A stretch of 7,380 nucleotides of DNA, from the NCBI GenBank assembly GCA_029856635.1, contig JAHKLH010000077.1:1-7380 (forward strand). Reading direction: 5' to 3'. Below the pieces are notes generated by a model that was not told the DNA's origin, did not search any database, and saw only the letters and a program-made list of their open reading frames with translations. Numbering within the stretch: position 1 is the stretch's first letter; each line of letters opens with the position of its first letter. Source of the DNA: Candidatus Njordarchaeota archaeon (GTDB taxonomy: Archaea; Asgardarchaeota; Njordarchaeia; Njordarchaeales; JAHKLH01). Positions 1 to 4,696 of this stretch are shown here, one piece after another. The position numbers were made by a program, and so were the translations under genes.

Positions 1-227
1 TCACGTGAAAGTTCCACCCAACAAAAAACACATCTAAAACAACACCCAACGCCATAACCCGTTGCCATACCACCATATACGCCCGTTGCATAGAATGCAG
101 TATATTTTCTTGCATTGTCTTCTTTTCTAAATACAATTTTCTCAGTCCATCTTGCAAGCTTCACTGCATCAAATGGCTTCCAATCCTTGGTTACAAAACG
201 CGGATAATTTGGAATCAATTTAACCAA
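1..227 (-). CDS. Radical SAM protein, N-terminal part (cut by window edge)
   Basis: This reading frame stays open from position 227 down to the left edge (75 codons plus two bases) and is the beginning of a longer gene. Residues 62-69 read CCFRCVFC, which contains the CX3CX2C motif (C62, C66, C69) that holds the 4Fe-4S cluster of radical S-adenosylmethionine enzymes. It is preceded by a Gly/Tyr-rich strand (YGGMATGYGVG) like the first beta strand of that barrel. The chosen start is a TTG at 227-225, because GGTGAT (minus strand, 236-231) lies just before it, the same ribosome binding site used by gcvH and lplA. No ATG occurs in frame before codon 54. The roughly 60 residues before the motif resemble archaeal radical SAM proteins of unknown substrate; no substrate can be assigned from this fragment. 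It lies downstream of gcvH on the same strand, with sRNA-1 in the gap on the other strand. Radical SAM membership is firm, the exact start less so. Confidence 0.82.
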   Translation of the reverse strand, partial: MVKLIPNYPRFVTKDWKPFDAVKLARWTEKIVFRKEDNARKYTAFYATGVYGGMATGYGVGCCFRCVFCWVELSR

Positions 228-362
228 AACATCACCACGTATTCCCAAAAAGAGAATGACTCCCTCGAAATAAATTACAAAAAATGCCAGTACTATTGAT
301 AACTCACAAGCAAAGAATTTAGAAAATATGAAACTCTACTTAATGTCTTTGAAGACGAAGAA

Positions 363-369
363 TATAAAA
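363..369 (+). promoter_or_regulatory. TATA box of C/D sRNA-1
   Basis: TATAAAA is centred about 27 bases before box C of sRNA-1 at 393. Archaeal transcription starts about 25 bases after the TATA box, so the transcript would begin within a few bases of box C, as expected for a free-standing guide RNA gene. Confidence 0.6.
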
Positions 370-389
370 GAATTTCGATACTTTTAATA

Positions 390-445
390 TTAGTGATGAC
401 ATCCACCGCCCCTGACATAATGATGACAGCGGAGCAGTCTGATTT
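390..445 (+). ncRNA. C/D box guide sRNA-1
   Basis: The elements follow in order: box C GTGATGA (393-399), a 12-nt guide catccaccgccc (400-411), box D' CTGA (412-415), a 4-nt spacer, box C' ATGATGA (420-426), a 12-nt guide cagcggagcagt (427-438) and box D CTGA (439-442). This is the standard archaeal double-guide design, in which L7Ae binds C/D and C'/D' kink-turns and Nop5-fibrillarin methylates the target base paired to the fifth guide nucleotide before D or D'. The D' guide would pair with GGGCGGUGGAUG, predicting methylation of the G after GGGC. GGUGGAUG is a conserved segment near the 5' end of 23S rRNA as I remember it, so that is the likely target. I do not recognise the target of the D guide (ACUGCUCCGCUG, predicted at the C after ACUG). 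AATATT flanks both ends (386-391, 447-452) and could form a short closing stem. The gene lies in the gap between gcvH and the radical SAM gene, opposite to both. Confidence 0.9.
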
Positions 446-472
446 AAATATTGTTAAACTGAAAATGCAATT

Positions 473-904
473 TTAGCCGTACTTCTCAATTTCTTTTTTA
501 ATCCATTGTTTTATCGCATCTTCTCCATAAATAAGATTCTTAATTTCATCAGGATTCTCTAGTTTGATTTTCACTAACCATCCCTCGCCATAGGGGTCCT
601 TATTGATTAATGTTGGATCTTCTTCAATAACTTTTGAATTAATTTCAATAATTTCGCCTGATACTGGTGATTTAAGTCTACCTACCCACTTTCCGCTTTC
701 CAGAATAATGAGTAATTCACCTTTTTTTACATGTGAACCTACTTCTGATGATACTTCAACAAATTCTATTTCACCTGCTTTCTTTGCACCAAAGTCGTCA
801 ATACCAATGACAGCAATTCCATTTGGGAGAACTCTTACCCATAGATGATCTTCAGAATAATACAAATCCTTTGGAAATTCATATTCATTTACCTTGATCG
901 ACAT
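473..904 (-). CDS. gcvH: Glycine cleavage system H protein (lipoyl carrier)
   Basis: This is a complete 143-residue protein, a usual length for H proteins. In the glycine cleavage system GcvH carries the aminomethyl group from glycine on a lipoyl arm between the P, T and L enzymes in the cytoplasm. Visible family features are the N-terminal YSEDHLWVRV (residues 16-25), GIDDFGAKKAGEIEFVEV (34-51), and ESGK at 69-72 followed by PVSGEI at 80-85. K72 is the expected lipoylation site, and its distance to PVSGE equals that of the classic ESVK...PVSGE proteins. The ATG at 904-902 is preceded by GGTGAT (915-910), a strong archaeal ribosome binding site. The gene diverges from lplA, whose product would lipoylate it. 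No gcvT, gcvP or lipoamide dehydrogenase gene is visible, so a role outside glycine cleavage is possible. Confidence 0.93.
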   Translation of the reverse strand: MSIKVNEYEFPKDLYYSEDHLWVRVLPNGIAVIGIDDFGAKKAGEIEFVEVSSEVGSHVKKGELLIILESGKWVGRLKSPVSGEIIEINSKVIEEDPTLINKDPYGEGWLVKIKLENPDEIKNLIYGEDAIKQWIKKEIEKYG

Positions 905-909
905 GAAAC

Positions 910-915
910 ATCACC
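910..915 (-). promoter_or_regulatory. gcvH: Ribosome binding site of gcvH
   Basis: GGTGAT on the minus strand lies five bases before the ATG and matches the 3' end of archaeal 16S rRNA. The divergent lplA has the same hexamer four bases before an ATG, which helps fix both starts. Confidence 0.7.
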
Positions 916-946
916 GTAGAAATAATCGTATGAGACTAAATCAAAA

Positions 947-966
947 GAAAAATATTTTTATTAAGT
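947..966. promoter_or_regulatory. Shared AT-rich promoter core between gcvH and lplA
   Basis: The block contains a perfect 12-base palindrome AAAAATATTTTT (948-959) flanked by further A/T. Read either way it gives a TATA-like element: on the plus strand AATATTTTTATTAA for lplA, on the minus strand TTAATAAAAATA for gcvH. The distances to the two start codons (about 75 and 45 bases) leave room for short leaders on both sides. One TATA element may serve both genes, or two overlapping ones may exist; the sequence does not decide between these. Confidence 0.5.
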
Positions 967-1023
967 AACCATCGAATTTCTCCAAGCATCATGCTAGCTA
1001 TTAAGAAACATCTTCTGCGTTTG

Positions 1024-1029
1024 GGTGAT
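1024..1029 (+). promoter_or_regulatory. lplA: Ribosome binding site deciding the lplA start
   Basis: GGTGAT lies four bases before ATG 1034. It overlaps the alternative GTG (1025) and ATG (1028) codons, so if this site is used the ribosome starts at 1034. The same GGTGAT-to-start arrangement precedes gcvH. Confidence 0.6.
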
Positions 1030-1033
1030 GAAC

Positions 1034-2119
1034 ATGGAAAGATGGCGGTTCATAGATCTAGGCGTCTGCGATTCTTATATGGCCCAAACATTTTATGAAG
1101 CAATAGCATTAGCAATTTCACGTGGTTTGTCACGAAATACTATTATCTTCGCTATACCAGATAAACCTTACGTATGTATTGGTTATCATCAGATACTCGA
1201 AGCTTGTGTTGATGTAGACTTTTGCAAAAAAATGAATTTACCAATTATTCGAAGAATGTTCGTTGGTGGTGGTGCAGTATACTTAGATTCCGATCAAATC
1301 TTTTACCAAATTATTGCAGACAAGCAGAGCAAAATAATCCCTGCAACGGTCCCCGAATTATTTAAAAAGTTCTTGCAGGTTACTGTGTACGTTTACAATT
1401 CCCTTGGAATTCCCGCAAAGTACAAGCCAATAAATGATGTTGTTGTTGATGGGAGAAAAATTAGCGGTAATGGCGCTGGCAGTATTGGAAATGCAGTGAT
1501 TCTTGTTGGAAACATAATTAATGATTTTAACCATGAAATGATGGCAAGAATTCTAAAAGTTCCCAGTGAAAAATTCAGAGATAAACTGATTAAAACACTA
1601 AAAGCGTATGTGTCCTCAATAAAGAATGAATTAGGATACAAGGAAAATATCGATAAAATAAAAGCCTTATTAAAGGAGGGATATGAGAAATTGCTGAACA
1701 TAAAATTAGAAGATGATACACCATCAAAAGAGGAAATGAAAATTTGGGAGAAAGAAATTTTACCAGTCCATAAATCAAAAGAATGGATTTTCAGAAAAAG
1801 TAAGAAATACAAAAAGCTAACTAGCACAAGAGTGAAAATTGCACATGAAATTTATGTTGCTGAGGCAAGAACTAAAGCAGAGAAACTAATTGAGGTAATA
1901 GCTGAAATCCATGGAAACAAAATTGCGGACATAATCATCAGCGGTGACTTCTTCGCAATACCGCCAGAAATCATAACACAGCTTGAACATGCACTTATTG
2001 GAACCAAATTAGAAGAGGAATCCATAAGGAAAACAGTTTCGTCGGTGTTGAAAAATGCCGAGATAATTGGGGTAAGCATAGATGATATAGTATCCACAAT
2101 CATGAAACTTAAGAAATAA
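1034..2119 (+). CDS. lplA: Lipoate-protein ligase A with C-terminal accessory domain
   Basis: From ATG 1034 the protein has 361 residues. LplA activates lipoate with ATP and transfers it to the lysine of lipoyl domains such as GcvH. The N-terminal part (about 1-240) is the biotin/lipoate ligase catalytic fold: R73-R74 followed by GGGAVYLD (78-85) is the lipoate-binding loop, and DGRKISGNG (139-147) contains K142, the equivalent of the catalytic lysine. The segment around KEWIFRKSKKY ends this domain. The last about 95 residues, with ISGDFFAIPPE, resemble the accessory domain of E. coli LplA, which many archaea encode as a separate LplB protein; here both are in one chain. The start is set by GGTGAT at 1024-1029; starts at GTG 1025 or ATG 1028 would add three or two residues. 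The gene diverges from gcvH, its likely substrate. Its stop codon abuts box D of sRNA-2 on the other strand. Confidence 0.9.
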   Translation: MERWRFIDLGVCDSYMAQTFYEAIALAISRGLSRNTIIFAIPDKPYVCIGYHQILEACVDVDFCKKMNLPIIRRMFVGGGAVYLDSDQIFYQIIADKQSKIIPATVPELFKKFLQVTVYVYNSLGIPAKYKPINDVVVDGRKISGNGAGSIGNAVILVGNIINDFNHEMMARILKVPSEKFRDKLIKTLKAYVSSIKNELGYKENIDKIKALLKEGYEKLLNIKLEDDTPSKEEMKIWEKEILPVHKSKEWIFRKSKKYKKLTSTRVKIAHEIYVAEARTKAEKLIEVIAEIHGNKIADIIISGDFFAIPPEIITQLEHALIGTKLEEESIRKTVSSVLKNAEIIGVSIDDIVSTIMKLKK

Positions 2120-2170
2120 TCAGCGGGTACTCGCTCATCATGTGTCAGTAACAGCCCCATTCATCATAAG
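2117..2170 (-). ncRNA. C/D box guide sRNA-2
   Basis: Read on the minus strand: box C ATGATGA (2167-2161), guide atggggctgtta (12 nt, 2160-2149), D' CTGA (2148-2145), a 3-nt spacer, C' ATGATGA (2141-2135), guide gcgagtacccg (11 nt, 2134-2124) and box D CTGA (2123-2120). All four boxes are canonical; only the second guide is one nucleotide shorter than the rule. Predicted targets are UAACAGCCCCAU (the A after UAAC) and CGGGUACUCGC (the U after CGGG). The first could also pair, with one G-U wobble, to the UAACAGCUC stretch of archaeal 23S rRNA as I remember it; this is a weak suggestion. Box D begins at the base after the lplA stop codon, so any 3' tail of this RNA is antisense to the end of lplA. 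No TATA box is visible directly upstream; sRNA-3 ends only 27 bases before it on the same strand, so the two may be made as one precursor. Confidence 0.87.
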
Positions 2171-2191
2171 AAAACTACATTATGAAGAATT

Positions 2192-2247
2192 TTTTCAGCT
2201 AATGGGCTAGTCATCATTATTTCAGCAAACGGGTCGTTCATCACTAA
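2192..2247 (-). ncRNA. C/D box guide sRNA-3
   Basis: On the minus strand: box C GTGATGA (2244-2238), guide acgacccgtttg (12 nt, 2237-2226), D' CTGA (2225-2222), a 4-nt spacer, C' ATGATGA (2217-2211), guide ctagcccattag (12 nt, 2210-2199) and box D CTGA (2198-2195). Both guides have the canonical length and all boxes are perfect. Predicted targets are CAAACGGGUCGU (the C after CAAA) and CUAAUGGGCUAG (the U after CUAA); I do not recognise either with confidence. A TATA-like element sits about 29 bases before box C. Sixteen bases that include part of the D' guide and box D' are exactly complementary to the mRNA of the gene at 6538. Confidence 0.9.
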
Positions 2248-2267
2248 AAGATTATAATTCTCAAACC

Positions 2268-2280
2268 TTAAAATATCTAA
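2268..2280 (-). promoter_or_regulatory. TATA box of sRNA-3 (possibly sRNA-3/sRNA-2)
   Basis: On the minus strand the sequence reads TTAGATATTTTAA, centred about 29 bases before box C of sRNA-3 (2244). This is the spacing expected for an archaeal promoter starting a transcript just before box C. Confidence 0.5.
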
Positions 2281-2283
2281 ACG

Positions 2284-2452
2284 TCACTACGAGCAATTCT
2301 AAAATGCAATTCCCATTTAGTCTTCTTCTAATAAAAATAGTAATATGGTTTCAAAGGGTTCGAAAAAGTACCATGATACATTAGGTATATAATGACCACA
2401 AAAACAATAATCAATTCCACGCTTGGAAATTTGAAAAAGGTCGTAGTTTGGG
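2284..2452. other. Unassigned stretch inside the sRNA spacer
   Basis: About 170 bases lie between the sRNA-3 promoter and sRNA-4. I find no reading frame of protein character, no C or D boxes and no tRNA fold. A GTATATAATG element (2382-2391) resembles a TATA box on the plus strand, but I see no recognisable product after it. Confidence 0.4.
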
Positions 2453-2508
2453 AGTTCAGACTGTGAGGGCATCATCATTCATACAGAACCAGCTCCGCTC
2501 ATCATCCA
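2453..2508 (-). ncRNA. C/D box guide sRNA-4 (degenerate D' box)
   Basis: On the minus strand: box C ATGATGA (2505-2499), guide gcggagctggtt (12 nt, 2498-2487), D' written CTGT instead of CTGA (2486-2483), a 4-nt spacer, C' ATGATGA (2478-2472), guide tgccctcacagt (12 nt, 2471-2460) and box D CTGA (2459-2456). Internal D' boxes tolerate change more than terminal D boxes do, so the gene still looks functional. The D guide predicts a target ACUGUGAGGGCA, modified at the U after ACUG. The D' guide predicts AACCAGCUCCGC, modified at the A after AACC. Nine nucleotides of the D' guide (ggagctggt) recur in the D' guide of sRNA-5, which is transcribed divergently about 95 bases away. A T-rich TATA-like element precedes it at the right distance. 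Confidence 0.86.
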
Positions 2509-2530
2509 AGAAAAAGAATTTTGAGAAAAA

Positions 2531-2539
2531 ATAAAATAA
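2531..2539 (-). promoter_or_regulatory. TATA-like box of sRNA-4
   Basis: TTATTTTAT on the minus strand is centred about 30 bases before box C of sRNA-4. The surrounding region is strongly A/T, so the exact element is uncertain. Confidence 0.4.
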
Positions 2540-2566
2540 CTTTCATCTACTTCTCACTTAAAACAA

Positions 2567-2574
2567 TTTTAAAA
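2567..2574 (+). promoter_or_regulatory. TATA box of sRNA-5
   Basis: TTTTAAAA is centred about 30 bases before box C of sRNA-5 (2601), placing the transcript start about four bases before box C. Confidence 0.5.
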
Positions 2575-2597
2575 GACATTCATATTACTCCTAATTG

Positions 2598-2652
2598 AAA
2601 ATGATGACGTGGAGCTGGTCTGAATAATGATGAACCTTGCCCTATCTGAAAA
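2598..2652 (+). ncRNA. C/D box guide sRNA-5
   Basis: Box C ATGATGA (2601-2607), guide cgtggagctggt (12 nt, 2608-2619), D' CTGA (2620-2623), a 3-nt spacer, C' ATGATGA (2627-2633), guide accttgccctat (12 nt, 2634-2645) and box D CTGA (2646-2649) follow one another with canonical spacing. Predicted targets are ACCAGCUCCACG (the G after ACCA) and AUAGGGCAAGGU (the G after AUAG). I do not recognise the parent RNA. The D' guide is a near copy of that of sRNA-4 but sits one nucleotide closer to the D' box, so the two would modify adjacent nucleotides if they bind the same site. It lies 75 bases before the mptA start, on the same strand but with its own promoter. Confidence 0.9.
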
Positions 2653-2670
2653 ATAGATTAAAATATGGAC

Positions 2671-2682
2671 TACTTAGTATAT
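2671..2682 (+). promoter_or_regulatory. mptA: Putative TATA box of the mptA operon
   Basis: TTAGTATATACA lies about 50 bases before the mptA ATG; a start site about 25 bases downstream would leave a leader of roughly 20-25 bases. A weak GGGAAG ribosome binding site (2715-2720) precedes the ATG by four bases. Confidence 0.45.
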
Positions 2683-2699
2683 ACAATAATGTATTGTAT
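2681..2699. repeat. Inverted repeat at the mptA promoter, candidate operator
   Basis: ATACAAT (2681-2687) and ATTGTAT (2693-2699) form a perfect 7-base inverted repeat around a 5-base centre. It begins inside the TATA-like element and ends about where transcription should start, a usual place for an archaeal repressor to bind. The A/T-rich composition makes chance symmetry possible. Confidence 0.4.
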
Positions 2700-2724
2700 T
2701 TACTTAATCATTTAGGGAAGTATC

Positions 2725-3522
2725 ATGGGATTACAAGAAGAACGCATTGAACCGTCCTTACCTGTAAACGTCAGTATAAGAAATGTTAAAAAAACATTTT
2801 CAATACTTTTTGCAGGAGAAAAAAAGCAAATAACTGCGGATGTAACAATTACTGTTAGCATCAATGGTATACGAGGAGCACACATTTCTCGTTTGGTTGA
2901 AGCACTTCGTTCTGCTTCGTCTGAGGATACTTTAGAAAATATCGGAAAGAAAATTATCAGTTACTTGGAAAATAATCATCCTGTATCAAACTATATACGT
3001 GTCAGAATAAAGTTTACAACAACTATTGCGTATCACTCAGCAATCACAGATTCTATCGAGGAATTTCCAATTAATGTCGTTTTCTCAATGGAGAAAAAAG
3101 AAAATATTCAGACATATCATTATGAGTTTACATTATCCACCATGACTGCTTGCCCAAATATGATTGCGCTTAATGGGAAACTAACACATACTCAAAGGGG
3201 ATTAACTAGCATTATTGTTGAAACTAAGCAACCGATAAACTTTGAAAAACTCATTAAGAAATGTCTTAGTATTGTTTTTCCCACGCATCCTCTTTTGAAA
3301 ATATCACATGAGAAAAAATTGGTTAAGGCAGTATGTGAATCCCCTGCTTTCTCTGAGGATATAATCCGAAAAGTTGCATATGAAATTGCTAAGTTACCCT
3401 TACCAGATGATGCAATAATTCAGGTTCGTCATACGAGTCAAGAATCAATTCATCCATTTGATATAGTTGCAGAAGGACATTGGTATCTTAAGGAAATTCG
3501 AGAAAAAATCGAGAAAAGATAA
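2725..3522 (+). CDS. mptA: GTP cyclohydrolase MptA (type IB)
   Basis: This 265-residue protein belongs to the FolE2/MptA family. MptA converts GTP to 7,8-dihydroneopterin 2',3'-cyclic phosphate, the first step towards methanopterin or tetrahydrofolate cofactors, and in haloarchaea it is also needed for archaeosine in tRNA. Family marks are RGAHISRLVEAL (50-61, the GTHMSR-type motif), TACPN (141-145), LTHTQRG (153-159) and QESIHPFD (239-246). The four metal-ligand positions known from the bacterial enzyme appear as C143, H155, E196 and H243, so the enzyme should be active. The Cys motif reads CPN where bacterial FolE2 has CPC, as in other archaeal members. The ATG at 2725 is the first in frame. 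The amidohydrolase gene follows after about 30 bases and dedA overlaps that, suggesting one transcript. Confidence 0.9.
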   Translation: MGLQEERIEPSLPVNVSIRNVKKTFSILFAGEKKQITADVTITVSINGIRGAHISRLVEALRSASSEDTLENIGKKIISYLENNHPVSNYIRVRIKFTTTIAYHSAITDSIEEFPINVVFSMEKKENIQTYHYEFTLSTMTACPNMIALNGKLTHTQRGLTSIIVETKQPINFEKLIKKCLSIVFPTHPLLKISHEKKLVKAVCESPAFSEDIIRKVAYEIAKLPLPDDAIIQVRHTSQESIHPFDIVAEGHWYLKEIREKIEKR

Positions 3523-3553
3523 ATATTGCTATCAATAACAATAATTGAGGATT

Positions 3554-4696
3554 ATGATCGCAATTCATCCTGATTATGCACTAATCGGAAAAAATTTCAG
3601 AATTCTTAGGCGGCCATACATTGTGGTAGAGAAAGGAATAGTAAAGAAAATAACAGATGAACCCCCTAAATCGGGGCAAATTCTTACATTTCAAGATTGT
3701 GTTCTTGTACCCGGTTTTGTTAATTGCCACACTCATATTGGTGATGCATTCGCTAAAGAAAAAGCGTATGGTTTGTCATTAGAAAGAGCTGTAGTTCCTC
3801 CTAATGGATTAAAACATAGACTTCTTCGTTCTACACCTCGCGATAAGATTATATCGGGAATGATAAGTGCATGCAAGGAAATGCTCGCTAACGGAATTGT
3901 TTGTTTCTGTGATTTTAGAGAGGGTGGCTTAGAGGGAATAAAGATTATTAAAGATGCACTAGCACATATAAAAATTCGTGCAGTGATATTAGGAAGACCA
4001 AATAGCGATCCACCTGAGAAAATATTGAAATACGCAAATGGTATCGGGCTTAGTTCCTTGAATAAATACTCAACAGAAGAGCTAATTGAAATAAGCAAGA
4101 TATGTATGCAAAATAAGAAAATATTTGCTTTCCATGGATCAGAGACAATACGTCAGAGAGAAAAAAGCTTTAATCTTTATTCAAAATCAGATATAATGCG
4201 CGCCTTAGAATTACCTTACGTTTCATTCATTGTCCATGCAACGCATATTAGTGAGAACGAAATAATTGAACTCAAAAAGAGAAGGATAAAAGTAATCATA
4301 TGTCCTAGAGCAAATGCATACTTCGGTGTTGGTGTCCCGAATATTTCATTAATGATGAAGTACAACATAATCGGGGGAATTGGAACTGATAATGTTTTTG
4401 CTAATTCTCCTTCCCTATTTAAAGAATTTGATTTCATTGTAAGATTAGCAAGAATTCAAAATACTGTAATTGATCCAAGGGAATTACTAGCACTTGCTAC
4501 CTGGAAAGGCTTTGAAACATTAAACTTGGTCGGCGGCGTCATTGATATTGGCTTTCATGCAGACTTTTTCTTATTTGATTTGTCAAAGCCTAACGTTACT
4601 CATGTCGAAAATATAATAAAAGCAATAGTATTAAGGGGCGAATCAAACAACATTGTTGCAACTTTTATACAAGGGGAGATAGTGTATGAAACGTAA
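3554..4696 (+). CDS. Amidohydrolase family protein (deaminase-like)
   Basis: From ATG 3554 the protein has 380 residues and the metal-dependent amidohydrolase fold, closest in pattern to the cytosine/guanine/S-adenosylhomocysteine deaminase group. PGFVNCHTHIGD (53-64) gives the metal-binding H59 and H61, FHGSE (193-197) gives H194, VHATH (227-231) gives H228 or H231, and GIGTDN (275-280) gives D279. The small beta domain of this group is formed by the first about 50 and last about 45 residues, ending in a typical GEIVYET tail. The substrate is unknown. Being between mptA and dedA in a tight gene row suggests a link to pterin or purine metabolism, which is inference. Start choice: a TTG at 3545 is in frame, but GAGG at 3547-3550 fits the ATG at 3554. 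The gene overlaps dedA by 11 bases. Confidence 0.85.
   Translation: MIAIHPDYALIGKNFRILRRPYIVVEKGIVKKITDEPPKSGQILTFQDCVLVPGFVNCHTHIGDAFAKEKAYGLSLERAVVPPNGLKHRLLRSTPRDKIISGMISACKEMLANGIVCFCDFREGGLEGIKIIKDALAHIKIRAVILGRPNSDPPEKILKYANGIGLSSLNKYSTEELIEISKICMQNKKIFAFHGSETIRQREKSFNLYSKSDIMRALELPYVSFIVHATHISENEIIELKKRRIKVIICPRANAYFGVGVPNISLMMKYNIIGGIGTDNVFANSPSLFKEFDFIVRLARIQNTVIDPRELLALATWKGFETLNLVGGVIDIGFHADFFLFDLSKPNVTHVENIIKAIVLRGESNNIVATFIQGEIVYET
4673..4680 (+). promoter_or_regulatory. Ribosome binding site of the DedA gene
   Basis: GGGGAGAT lies inside the end of the amidohydrolase gene, five bases before ATG 4686. It fixes that ATG, and hence the 11-base gene overlap, over the later ATG at 4698. 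Confidence 0.6.

Noticed and set aside
228..330. Upstream extension of the radical SAM frame giving a hydrophobic, membrane-like segment
   Set aside because: The extension has no ATG or GTG start before the TAG that opens it. The GGTGAT-TTG pair gives a better start, and the hydrophobicity follows from T-rich sequence.
1025..1075. GTGATGA at the lplA start as a further box C
   Set aside because: No CTGA follows at guide distance and no C'/D' pair is present; the sequence is explained as a ribosome binding site and start codons.
1393..2160. Open frames on the minus strand within lplA
   Set aside because: They are antisense to a clearly conserved protein, have no recognisable motifs, and their Leu/Ile/Ser/Phe-rich content is what complements of Lys/Glu-rich codons produce.
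2350..2361. GGGTTCGAA resembling a tRNA T-loop
   Set aside because: The flanking bases do not form a T stem, and no acceptor, D or anticodon arm can be drawn around it.
2120..2505. Repeated TCATCAT and TCAG words that could suggest a CRISPR array or short tandem repeats
   Set aside because: The words are only 4-7 bases long and alternate in the order of C, D', C' and D boxes with varied 12-base guides; there is no conserved longer repeat.
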